This document shows, in pieces, positions 1 through 5,510 of a stretch of DNA of 5,748 bases (positions within the stretch are counted from its first letter, which is position 1; every line of letters starts with the position of its first letter). Under the pieces are notes generated by a model that saw only the letters and a list, made by a program, of their open reading frames with translations, was not told the DNA's origin and made no database searches. The stretch is from Cocleimonas sp. (lineage in GTDB: Bacteria; Pseudomonadota; Gammaproteobacteria; Thiotrichales; Thiotrichaceae). A program made the position numbers and the translations under genes. The stretch lies in assembly GCA_023145535.1 (NCBI GenBank), contig JAGLDQ010000267.1, forward strand, positions 1-5,748, in the 5' to 3' direction.

Positions 1-690
1 TTGCATTATATTGAAAATAATGCGCGCTTACAGAGTGGGGATTTAGTCTTGATTGATGCGGGCGCAGAGTACCAAGGCTATGCGAGTGATATAACCCGTA
101 CGTTTCCTGTGAATGGCACCTTTAGTGAGCCGCAACGACAGCTTTATCAAATCGTATTGGATGCACAAACCGCCGCGATTGAACAAGCTAAAGCTGGTAA
201 CACATGGAATCAACCGCATGAAGCGGCAGTAAGGGTTATTGTTGCAGGCCTATTAGCATTGGGAATATTGAGTGGTGAGCTTGAAACGATTTTGGTAAAA
301 GAAAAAAAGAAGGAAGAAGCGCAAGCAAAACAGGCAAAAGAAAAATTAACGCATCGACACCAGACACCTTTAACCCATGAAGAGGAGGAAAAAGACGAAG
401 AATTAAGTTATAAACAATTTTATATGCATAAGACTGGTCATTGGCTCGGGTTAGATGTGCATGATGTAGGTGATTATAAAATTAATGATGAATGGCGTTT
501 GTTAGAGGCAGGAATGGTGATGACGGTAGAGCCTGGGCTGTATATTTCACCTGATAAGCAGGTGGATAAAAAATGGTGGAATATTGGTATTCGTATTGAA
601 GATGATGTATTGATTACACGCGATGGGAATGAAGTATTGACGCAGGCTTTGGTTAAGGAAATTGAGGATATTGAAGCCTTTATGGCATAG
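1..690 (+). CDS. pepP: Xaa-Pro aminopeptidase P, C-terminal part (partial at window start)
   Basis: This is the catalytic pita-bread (M24) domain of a cytoplasmic dinuclear-metal aminopeptidase that removes an N-terminal residue preceding proline. All five metal ligands are visible: Asp19 (LIDAG), Asp30 (DITRTFP), His147 (TGHWLGLDVHDVG), Glu177 (TVEPGLY) and Glu200 (IRIEDD). Their spacing equals that of E. coli PepP Asp260, Asp271, His354, Glu383 and Glu406 as I remember them, except between Asp30 and His147, which is 34 residues longer. The extra length is a Lys/Glu-rich, low-complexity stretch at about residues 99-136, between the end of a helix (LGILSGELE) and the His block. The first codon, TTG, aligns with an internal leucine before HYIENN, so it is not the true start; the N-terminal creatinase-like domain lies outside the window. 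The gene ends in TAG and converges with the - strand genes 48 bases away. The family call is near certain. Confidence 0.96.
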   Translation: MHYIENNARLQSGDLVLIDAGAEYQGYASDITRTFPVNGTFSEPQRQLYQIVLDAQTAAIEQAKAGNTWNQPHEAAVRVIVAGLLALGILSGELETILVKEKKKEEAQAKQAKEKLTHRHQTPLTHEEEEKDEELSYKQFYMHKTGHWLGLDVHDVGDYKINDEWRLLEAGMVMTVEPGLYISPDKQVDKKWWNIGIRIEDDVLITRDGNEVLTQALVKEIEDIEAFMA

Positions 691-738
691 GGAGTCATAT
701 CATTGCCCTCTTTTTCGCATTTTGGAGAAATCAACTGT

Positions 739-1281
739 CTACGGCAGTGGGATAAACTGCTTAATAGGTTTCACAGCCTGATTGATCGAGTAAGAAATAT
801 TTCCCACTGACTGATTAATATGCGAAAAATTTTGCCCAATATTGGCTGTGTGATGGCTAATAGCCTGTGTGTTTGATCCCAACTGCATAGTTTGCTGTTC
901 TAGCTGTCCCATATAGGTATTTATTTCTGCGGTTTCTTGGGTAATACGGTTAACGGATCCGCTAATTCGTTGTAAATATTCTACACTATCGCCCATATTG
1001 GCAATGGATGAGGTGATTCTTTGCATGGTATGTTGCAAATCGCCGACCTGTTCATTAATCACTGACATGCTCTCAACAGAGCGAGAGATGGCTTTATTGA
1101 GTAAGAAAAAATCAGAGAGAATTAAAACCACTAAAATTGCGCCTAAACCTGTAAAAATATAGATCACTCGATTCGTCCCTCGAATGCTTTTTTGTGCTAG
1201 GTCTTCAGCATCCATTGAGTTTTTAGACACCTCATCCATATGGGTATACAGATGGATGAGTTGTTGTCGTGTTAAATTCAT
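739..1281 (-). CDS. Single-span membrane protein with extracytoplasmic coiled coil and C-terminal KPIKQF motif
   Basis: I do not recognise a named family. The 180-residue protein has a polar, mostly charged N-terminus (1-38), one hydrophobic segment at about 39-61 that contains Asp57 near its outer end, and a long Ser/Asn/Gln/Thr-rich region (63-165) with heptad-like spacing of hydrophobics, like the coiled coils of chemoreceptors. Arg34 and Arg38 just before the span suggest N-in, C-out topology. The protein ends with KPIKQF (171-176) and a short proline tail. The upstream neighbour has the same layout and nearly the same terminal motif, so the two look like diverged paralogs. ATG follows the neighbour's stop by 5 bases, with an AGG ribosome site inside that stop region, indicating translation as a pair. 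It is the last gene of the - strand run. A chemoreceptor is excluded because no cytoplasmic signalling tip is present. Role inferred only: accessory partner of the ExbB/ExbD-like proteins upstream. Confidence 0.85.
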   Translation of the reverse strand: MNLTRQQLIHLYTHMDEVSKNSMDAEDLAQKSIRGTNRVIYIFTGLGAILVVLILSDFFLLNKAISRSVESMSVINEQVGDLQHTMQRITSSIANMGDSVEYLQRISGSVNRITQETAEINTYMGQLEQQTMQLGSNTQAISHHTANIGQNFSHINQSVGNISYSINQAVKPIKQFIPLP

Positions 1282-1286
1282 CGCTA

Positions 1287-1859
1287 CTACCTAAAGAAAT
1301 CAAAAGGATTCATTTGATTAAAACGTTTAATCGGTTTTGCGCCATCGGCTACATCCACGGTTACTTGGCGCAGTATTTGGTTTAACACCAGTGTATTTTT
1401 CCCAACACCCGATAATGTCGTATTTAACACCTTCATTTCAGCCGTTACGATGGCGACATTTTGTGTAATGTTGTTGAATTTACGGGTCATGCCATAGATA
1501 TTATTTTCAATTCCCGTCACAGAGACATCAATCCCTGGCAATTCATTCATATAGGTTTCAAAGGTGATCATGACCATTTCAATATCATCCATGCTTTCCT
1601 GAACGGAAACGGCCTGTCGTGAAATGGTTTCTAGGCTGGTGCTTAAGACATTGACTTGTTGAGTAAGAATAAAAACAAGATAGAGAATAAAAACTAAGGC
1701 GGTTACTAGACCGACCATGACAGCACGAATGAGGGTTCTAACACGTGATGCAACACGTCGCTGCGTACGGCTTTGTTGCAGAACCGCTTGTTTTAGGTTG
1801 ATTAATGAAGCTTGGAATAGCTCTTCATTGCTCATATTGTCAATGGTGGTCTTTGTCAT
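1287..1859 (-). CDS. Single-span membrane protein with extracytoplasmic coiled coil, paralog of the downstream gene
   Basis: The family is not recognised. From the preferred ATG at 1859 the protein has 190 residues: a short acidic N-terminus, a strongly basic stretch (about 31-45, RTQRRVASRVRTLIR), one membrane span (about 46-65), then an extended Val/Thr/Asn-rich region (68-165) with coiled-coil-like spacing and repeated short VxxxN/T patterns. It closes with KPIKRF (175-180) and NQMNPFDFFR. The basic patch predicts N-in topology with the coiled coil outside the inner membrane. Size, layout and terminal motif match the downstream gene. The start is uncertain: the frame is open to a TTG at 1877, but ATG 1859 has a weak GAG-type ribosome site six bases upstream; another ATG lies at 1835. 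A perfect TATAAT lies about 36 bases before ATG 1859, so this pair may have its own promoter besides read-through from the ExbD-like genes. A stator or channel accessory role is inferred from context alone. Confidence 0.83.
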   Translation of the reverse strand: MTKTTIDNMSNEELFQASLINLKQAVLQQSRTQRRVASRVRTLIRAVMVGLVTALVFILYLVFILTQQVNVLSTSLETISRQAVSVQESMDDIEMVMITFETYMNELPGIDVSVTGIENNIYGMTRKFNNITQNVAIVTAEMKVLNTTLSGVGKNTLVLNQILRQVTVDVADGAKPIKRFNQMNPFDFFR

Positions 1860-1894
1860 ACTTAGCTCACAACTCAAGATAGTCCGTTCATATC

Positions 1895-1900
1895 ATTATA
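1895..1900 (-). promoter_or_regulatory. Candidate -10 box (TATAAT) upstream of the coiled-coil gene pair
   Basis: The - strand reads a perfect TATAAT about 36 bases before the ATG at 1859 and within the 131-base gap after the second ExbD-like gene. No good -35 box is found at 16-18 bases upstream (best hexamers such as TCTACG are poor), and there is no extended TGn. It could still give separate expression of the two coiled-coil genes. In AT-rich DNA a chance match is quite possible. Confidence 0.3.
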
Positions 1901-1925
1901 AAGAAAAACATATCCCTCGTAGAGA

Positions 1926-1979
1926 TGCAAAGTATGCTAGAAGAAAGCAGTATCTTTACGTAGCCCCTAGGTCTTTGCA
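1926..1979. repeat. Spaced inverted repeat TGCAAAG...CTTTGCA in the intergenic gap
   Basis: TGCAAAG at 1926-1932 is matched by a perfect reverse complement, CTTTGCA, at 1973-1979, separated by 40 bases. Within it, TATGCT and AGCAGTA form a further imperfect short stem. It lies between the second ExbD-like gene and the coiled-coil pair and upstream of the candidate -10 box on the - strand. There is no T-tract on either side, so it is not a standard terminator. It could be an operator-like site, an mRNA structure, or chance. Confidence 0.3.
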
Positions 1980-1990
1980 AGTGGTGTTTT

Positions 1991-2629
1991 TTAGGAAGAG
2001 CCAAGATAAGAAGGTAAATATTTACATAAAGGACTAAAGCTCACATCACAAATACTAGCGGGGTTATCCGAATCAACGGGTTTCCAGCCAGACTTAATAT
2101 ACCTCATTTTTAGGTATTCACGTGTCTTGCGAAAACTTTCAAAACCACTACCAGAGATATTGCTTTCGCCCACTTCATCATAAACAAAAAAGTAGGCAAA
2201 CTGTTTTTTAGGATCAATTTTATTCAGTTGTTGCTGTAATCCACTGTTGTTTTTTTCTAAGGTACTAAAGTGATGCCAGTCTTCACTTCCTTCAATATCC
2301 TGTGCATGAAACATGATGCCATGATCATCGTCTATTTGACCAAAAAGTTGTCCATAATCAAGTGGAAAGATACGCTTGCCACCCGCCGCCCCATCGGTGG
2401 CTTGCATGGCAGCATTGGTAAAAATTTTATCGGTATCCAGTACGATCAATGAATCATCTTTAGCAATAATAAAAACAGGTGATAGCTCACTTTGATGTTC
2501 TATGGGAATCTCTAGTTGGTAGGCTTTGCTATTATCATGAATCAAAGAGACAACTGCGAGAATAATGAGAATGCCGACTGAATTGGAGACAATATCGGTG
2601 AGCGAATCAACATTGATAAACTGTTTCAT
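1991..2629 (-). CDS. ExbD/TolR-like single-span protein, acidic-residue-bearing subunit
   Basis: The 212-residue protein has a very short N-terminus, one membrane helix (about 13-30, IVSNSVGILIILAVVSLI) and a periplasmic domain to the end, the layout of ExbD, TolR and MotB, which transduce proton flow. Asp8 and Asp12 sit just before the helix (VDSLTDIVSN). Asp12 is the best candidate for the essential membrane-proximal aspartate of the family, although the usual ExbD sequence around it is not kept. The periplasmic part ends with F166-x3-R170 and G181-x2-P184-x-D186, a pattern repeated in the upstream partner gene. The ATG overlaps the previous stop in an ATGA (2626-2629), with an AGGGGG ribosome site 4 bases away, so translation is probably coupled. 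No peptidoglycan-binding OmpA-like domain is visible. Two late cysteines (194 and 202) could form a disulfide. The family link is moderate; the true partner and substrate are unknown. Confidence 0.8.
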   Translation of the reverse strand: MKQFINVDSLTDIVSNSVGILIILAVVSLIHDNSKAYQLEIPIEHQSELSPVFIIAKDDSLIVLDTDKIFTNAAMQATDGAAGGKRIFPLDYGQLFGQIDDDHGIMFHAQDIEGSEDWHHFSTLEKNNSGLQQQLNKIDPKKQFAYFFVYDEVGESNISGSGFESFRKTREYLKMRYIKSGWKPVDSDNPASICDVSFSPLCKYLPSYLGSS

Positions 2630-3267
2630 TGCGCCCCCTGTTGTCCAGCATCCAGCGTCGGTGTGCCATTAATGTTTAATGTCCAGTTGGCATCCAGTGG
2701 TTCTAAACCAATACTAATACTGGCGGCATCTTCAGACAATGCCATGACATCACGCACTTTATGGTATGCCTTGCCCCCATTGGGATAAATGCCAAACAGA
2801 ATAAATTCTTCATAGAGGAAGTTGTGCTTGAGGGCTTCTTCATTAATAAAGCGAATCTCTTTTAATAGATCCGCAATATGATCCACATCAGGCGCAACGG
2901 CAAAGTCATCCAGATTACCCTTATAGGCTTTTACATTCGCAATAAATTGTTCACGCTGCACAATAATAGTCGCGATTTCATCCCGAACATCTGCATCGGT
3001 CACGACCTGTTGTAAATCTTTAAGACGTTTCACTGGCGGGACGATAATAATGCCATCGGGTAAGCTAAACATTTGAAATGCCACCTTATAGCCTTGCTCC
3101 AACTCAGTTGCCATTTCAATTTTTTGTGGGCTATGAATACTGCTGAGAATATTAATAAAAGACAGCACGCCCATCACTGACAAAAAGATGCTTAAAAAAG
3201 GAAATAGACTGACTTCCAATTTTTGTTCAGGCAGATAACGTGCATATCGGCTGGCTCTACTGGCCAT
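2626..3267 (-). CDS. ExbD-like single-span protein lacking the usual transmembrane aspartate
   Basis: With the preferred ATG at 3267 the protein has 213 residues: a basic N-terminus (1-16), a membrane helix at about 19-41 (VSLFPFLSIFLSVMGVLSF), then a periplasmic domain with a probable helical middle (residues 85-150). It closes with Y168-x3-R172 and G187-x2-P190-x-D192. Length, topology and this motif match the next gene, so the two are likely paralogs working as a pair. The helix carries no Asp or Glu, unlike canonical ExbD, TolR and MotB. I recall FPFL-type helices in poorly characterised ExbD-like proteins paired with SLTDIVxNxVG-type partners; that is memory, not a search. The frame is open to an ATG at 3336, but that would overlap the proton-channel gene by 80 bases and adds a basic tail absent from the family, so 3267 (11-base overlap) is chosen. 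No strong ribosome site is seen, suggesting coupling to the upstream gene. Confidence 0.82.
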   Translation of the reverse strand: MASRASRYARYLPEQKLEVSLFPFLSIFLSVMGVLSFINILSSIHSPQKIEMATELEQGYKVAFQMFSLPDGIIIVPPVKRLKDLQQVVTDADVRDEIATIIVQREQFIANVKAYKGNLDDFAVAPDVDHIADLLKEIRFINEEALKHNFLYEEFILFGIYPNGGKAYHKVRDVMALSEDAASISIGLEPLDANWTLNINGTPTLDAGQQGAQ

Positions 3268-4231
3268 TATTTTGTTCGATCTTATCCGCGAATGTCGTTT
3301 CGTAGAGGTCTTCCATAGTTTCTTGCAATGCGCCAATCTGAGTACTTAATAGCTTGATTTCATCCGCAACCGATTGCACGGAGGTGTCTGTTCCTGTTGC
3401 TTGTATTACCGCGCCATCGGTAGTAACCATAACGGGAGCTATTGCTTGCTTGTTGGCAAATAAGGGTTTGATGTCATGAAACCATGTTTCATCTAACTGA
3501 ATGAGATACGCTTCTTCTTGCTTTTCTAGCCAGAGCATCATCATCATTAATGGCACGCTTAATAACAGCGCTAGCAAGGTGGTATCAAATGCCGTTGCTA
3601 AGGAGTTAGTCACTAACGGGAGACTTTCTTTTAGCATAGCCGATACATCTGTGACAGAGCTGGTTGCCGTCATCGCATCAGAGAAATGTGAGATTCCATT
3701 ACTGATGCCCCAAACCGTACCAATAAAACCAATAATAGGAATCGCCCAGATCATAAAACGTGGCAATGCATAAGAGCCGCGTAAAAACTCACGTTCTTTA
3801 ATGCCAAACGCTTCATCAATATCATCACTCTTACCCTTGTGGTTTAAATACAAAGTAGAGCGTGACAATAGTAAATTATCGTCGGGAAGTTTAGCATCTT
3901 GACCGTGCTGCTTAATGGTTTCAAGTGAAAGACCTGTGGGATCAGCTTCTTTATAAAACTGGGAAAGTTGCTGTGTGTAGTGCTTTTCTTGAATTAGTTT
4001 TTTACTTTTTAACCAGAGGTGAAAGAAACTGGCCGTAAAGAACCATAAGATAATGGGGGAAATCCAGTTGCCAACAAATATCTTTAGCCCACGGCTAATA
4101 TCCGCCGCACCAAACACAAAAAAGAGGATCAAGGCTGGGATTAAGACAACCAATGCCATTAAAAGTATCGGTTGTTTAAAAGATTGTTCAACAGGGTATA
4201 GATTGGATTCTAATGGGTTTATTTTTTTCAT
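3257..4231 (-). CDS. MotA/TolQ/ExbB-type proton channel subunit
   Basis: This 324-residue inner-membrane protein has four probable spans (about 20-41, 52-74, 157-178 and 206-234). The last two carry the family signature: LPRFMIWAIPIIGFIGTVWGI in the third span and LPLVTNSLATAFDTTLLALLLSVP in the fourth, matching the GLLGTVxGI and small-polar Thr-lined channel helices of TolQ, ExbB and MotA. A cytoplasmic loop of about 80 residues separates spans 2 and 3. After span 4 comes a soluble tail (235-324) whose end (about 288-316) looks like a short coiled coil, longer than in a minimal ExbB. The family forms pentamers around an ExbD-type dimer and conducts protons; this gene is followed directly by two ExbD-like genes, fitting that arrangement. 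It follows the phosphoesterase by 85 bases. The ribosome site is weak, and only a poor promoter candidate (TTGCTA, 16 bases, TAATAA) lies upstream. The family call is firm; the specific function is unknown. Confidence 0.92.
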   Translation of the reverse strand: MKKINPLESNLYPVEQSFKQPILLMALVVLIPALILFFVFGAADISRGLKIFVGNWISPIILWFFTASFFHLWLKSKKLIQEKHYTQQLSQFYKEADPTGLSLETIKQHGQDAKLPDDNLLLSRSTLYLNHKGKSDDIDEAFGIKEREFLRGSYALPRFMIWAIPIIGFIGTVWGISNGISHFSDAMTATSSVTDVSAMLKESLPLVTNSLATAFDTTLLALLLSVPLMMMMLWLEKQEEAYLIQLDETWFHDIKPLFANKQAIAPVMVTTDGAVIQATGTDTSVQSVADEIKLLSTQIGALQETMEDLYETTFADKIEQNNGQ

Positions 4232-4269
4232 ATTGTTTATTACTTACATTTTTAATTCTAGCAAGACAG

Positions 4270-4294
4270 TGTTCCCCTGCTCTGGATGGGAACA
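4270..4294. other. Hairpin upstream of the proton-channel gene
   Basis: TGTTCCC at 4270-4276 pairs perfectly with GGGAACA at 4288-4294 around an 11-base loop. It lies between the phosphoesterase stop and the ATG at 4231, about 40 bases before the start. No T-tract follows on either strand, so an intrinsic terminator is unlikely; it may be a leader structure or operator, or chance. Confidence 0.35.
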
Positions 4295-4297
4295 ATT

Positions 4298-4316
4298 CAC
4301 CGCATTGGCTTCGGTG
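4298..4316 (-). other. Hairpin directly after the phosphoesterase stop codon
   Basis: On the - strand the base after the TAA begins CACCG, which pairs with CGGTG nine bases later (positions 4312-4316 and 4298-4302). Position suggests a 3'-end structure of the phosphoesterase message, but the following AATTG has no U-tract, so factor-independent termination is not supported. With the next hairpin at 4270-4294 it forms a tandem stem-loop region between two transcription blocks. Confidence 0.3.
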
Positions 4317-4835
4317 TTATATTACCGTCATATTTTCAAAACGAATCATTTCCACCTGCCAATCATCATGATCACACTGAAGCACGAGACAAGAGGGGCC
4401 ACCATGATTACGTACTATCCCCGCCGCTCCTGGGTTGATCACCCAAGGATGCGCCTCTTTATCAACGACTTGTTTATGGGTATGACCATACACGATAATG
4501 CGTGAATCTACATATTTTTCACGCATAGACTGATGCGATGGGTGGCTCATACCATGTTCGTGACCATGCTCAATGGATATTTTACCATGCGGCAAGTGCA
4601 AGCTAATTTCATTCGCTAAAGGGCCACTTTCGTGACAATGGTGATCATTATTGCCTGCCACCACAAATATTTCACCCGTTTTTGGTTGCATTGCGTTTAA
4701 AATCGCATCGCCACAAATATCACCCGCATGAATAGCGTAGTCGCAATCTTTGATCAGTGCAATAATGCGCTGATCTAAATGTGAATGTGTATCTGAAATA
4801 ATCCCAATGGTTAGGTTATTCTTGTCTATTTTCAT
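4317..4835 (-). CDS. Calcineurin-like metallophosphoesterase, YfcE/MJ0936 type
   Basis: A cytoplasmic dinuclear-metal phosphodiesterase of 172 residues, a normal length for this small family. All metal motifs are present in order: Asp15 and His17 (ISDTHSH), Asp39 (HAGDI), Asn62 in VAGNND with Asp64, His90 and His92 (EHGHEHG), then His118 and His120 (YGHTHK), followed by the family-typical INPGA (133-137). E. coli YfcE and M. jannaschii MJ0936 hydrolyse phosphodiesters such as bis-p-nitrophenyl phosphate in vitro; natural substrates are mostly unknown, so no physiological substrate is assigned. The stretch from 90 to 101 is unusually His-rich, which may simply reflect the metal site and loop. 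The ATG lies 6 bases after the previous stop, with an AGGAG 13 bases upstream, a long spacing that points to co-translation with the kinase-like gene. No signal peptide is present. Confidence 0.93.
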   Translation of the reverse strand: MKIDKNNLTIGIISDTHSHLDQRIIALIKDCDYAIHAGDICGDAILNAMQPKTGEIFVVAGNNDHHCHESGPLANEISLHLPHGKISIEHGHEHGMSHPSHQSMREKYVDSRIIVYGHTHKQVVDKEAHPWVINPGAAGIVRNHGGPSCLVLQCDHDDWQVEMIRFENMTVI

Positions 4836-4841
4836 CGGGTT

Positions 4842-5432
4842 TTAAGCTCTCCTTGTGTACGGGTCTATCACAACGATTTCGCCCGAATCTATTTTTTTCA
4901 TTAAATTATCACCATGTAAATCCCAAGCCAGCACGTTTTTATGCTGTGCGTAAAAATCATAGAGCTGACTAATTTCTTTTGCGAGTAGCGCGCCATACTG
5001 TTCCTCTACGACGGCTAAAATATGCTGGCGTTCATTATCATCCCGCCAATCCATATCCTTGACGCTTTTATTGAAAAATGCCGTATCTTTCTCTTCCAGA
5101 TGTTCTAATTTTTCAATGACATAAATATAACGATAATCGGTCTCTTCTCCTGAAAAAATTTCTTCTTTGGAGGGCCTAACAGGAATAACCGTATCTGCTT
5201 CATCAATAATGCCAATACGATCAACCTGTGGCGTTTTTTTTAGATGGTGTGTTTTGATGGCCTCACAAAAATACTCTAATCCCAAAGAACGCTTTTCTAG
5301 TAACACATGTTCTGGATCAAAATCATAAACATTGGTTAAAAATGTCATCATGCATTTATCGCAAATAATTTGCTCATATTTGTCATTAACAAAATGAGTC
5401 AGAATATCTTTTCGTTCTGCATCAGTCTTCAT
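4842..5432 (-). CDS. Small protein with protein-kinase-like catalytic loop, otherwise uncharacterised
   Basis: The only recognisable part is at the C-terminus. WDLHGDNLM has Asp171 followed five residues later by Asn176, as in the kinase catalytic loop DLKPEN, and VIDPY places Asp190 fourteen residues further on, where the kinase DFG aspartate sits. A hinge-like IYVIEKLEHL (103-112) precedes it. The protein stops six residues after Asp190 (196 in total), so the rest of a C-lobe, including any activation segment, is absent. A convincing beta-3 lysine, glycine loop or helix-C glutamate is not evident in the first 100 residues, which hold a CDKC motif at 24-27. I recall similar DLHxxN...IDP endings in short phage and bacterial proteins of unknown function. 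Kinase activity is therefore unproven. The start is well supported by GGGAG (5440-5444) seven bases before the ATG. It probably forms an operon with the phosphoesterase 6 bases downstream. Confidence 0.8.
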   Translation of the reverse strand: MKTDAERKDILTHFVNDKYEQIICDKCMMTFLTNVYDFDPEHVLLEKRSLGLEYFCEAIKTHHLKKTPQVDRIGIIDEADTVIPVRPSKEEIFSGEETDYRYIYVIEKLEHLEEKDTAFFNKSVKDMDWRDDNERQHILAVVEEQYGALLAKEISQLYDFYAQHKNVLAWDLHGDNLMKKIDSGEIVVIDPYTRRA

Positions 5433-5447
5433 TTATTTTCTCCCAAT

Positions 5448-5485
5448 TAGCCCATGATATACCTATTCATAGCATATCATGGCTA
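5448..5485. repeat. Hairpin between methyltransferase and kinase-like gene
   Basis: CCATGATAT at 5452-5460 is the exact reverse complement of ATATCATGG at 5474-5482, with a 13-base loop. Allowing one bulged C at 5453, the stem grows to TAGCC plus ATGATAT (5448-5460) against ATATCATGGCTA (5474-5485), twelve pairs. One arm takes in the stop codon of the methyltransferase; the other ends 3 bases before the ribosome site region of the kinase-like gene. No T-tract follows. It is mutually exclusive with the longer repeat at 5457-5510. Confidence 0.65.
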
Positions 5486-5510
5486 TATGATAGCCAAATG
5501 AATGGTATAT
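5457..5510. repeat. Imperfect inverted repeat, 24-base arms, across the methyltransferase stop codon
   Basis: The arm at 5457-5480 reads ATATACC, T, ATTCAT, AGCA, TATCAT; the reverse complement of 5487-5510 reads ATATACC, ATTCAT, TTGGC, TATCAT. So 7, 6 and 6 bases match in order, with a further GC match and small bulges, around a 6-base loop GGCTAT (5481-5486). The right arm is the last coding bases of the methyltransferase, so the intergenic arm is in effect an inverted copy of the gene's end. A third small stem, GGCTAT/ATAGCC (5481-5495), is also possible. The lack of a T-tract argues against an intrinsic terminator. Confidence 0.7.

Noticed and set aside
684..716. Possible terminator after pepP (GGCA/TGCC or AGGG/CCCT followed by TTTTT)
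   Set aside because: Only four-base stems with long loops can be formed, too weak to call a terminator despite the following T-run.
739..1877. Methyl-accepting chemotaxis proteins
   Set aside because: The Ser/Thr/Asn-rich coiled coils resemble receptors superficially, but there is no HAMP domain or cytoplasmic signalling tip, and the coiled coil is predicted to lie outside the membrane.
1717..2037. Open frame of 106 codons on the + strand crossing the gap at 1860-1990
   Set aside because: It is mostly antisense to the coiled-coil gene, has Arg/Cys-rich unlikely composition and no ribosome site or recognisable domain.
3268..3336. N-terminal extension of the first ExbD-like protein to an ATG at 3336
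   Set aside because: It would overlap the channel gene by 80 bases and add a basic tail unlike the family; the ATG at 3267 gives the normal short N-terminus before the membrane helix.
4222..4228. Seven-A run right after the channel gene ATG as a slippage site
   Set aside because: An AAAAAA(A) codon run after ATG is common in AT-rich genes; the frame continues normally and no alternative frame is useful.
739..4231. Zorya-type anti-phage defence system
   Set aside because: A MotA-like gene is present, but the ExbD-like partners lack an OmpA-like peptidoglycan-binding domain and no ZorC/ZorD/ZorE-like helicase or nuclease is in the window.
4053..4505. Open frame of 150 codons on the + strand
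   Set aside because: It is antisense to both the channel gene and the phosphoesterase, whose family motifs are clear on the other strand; it shows no domain.
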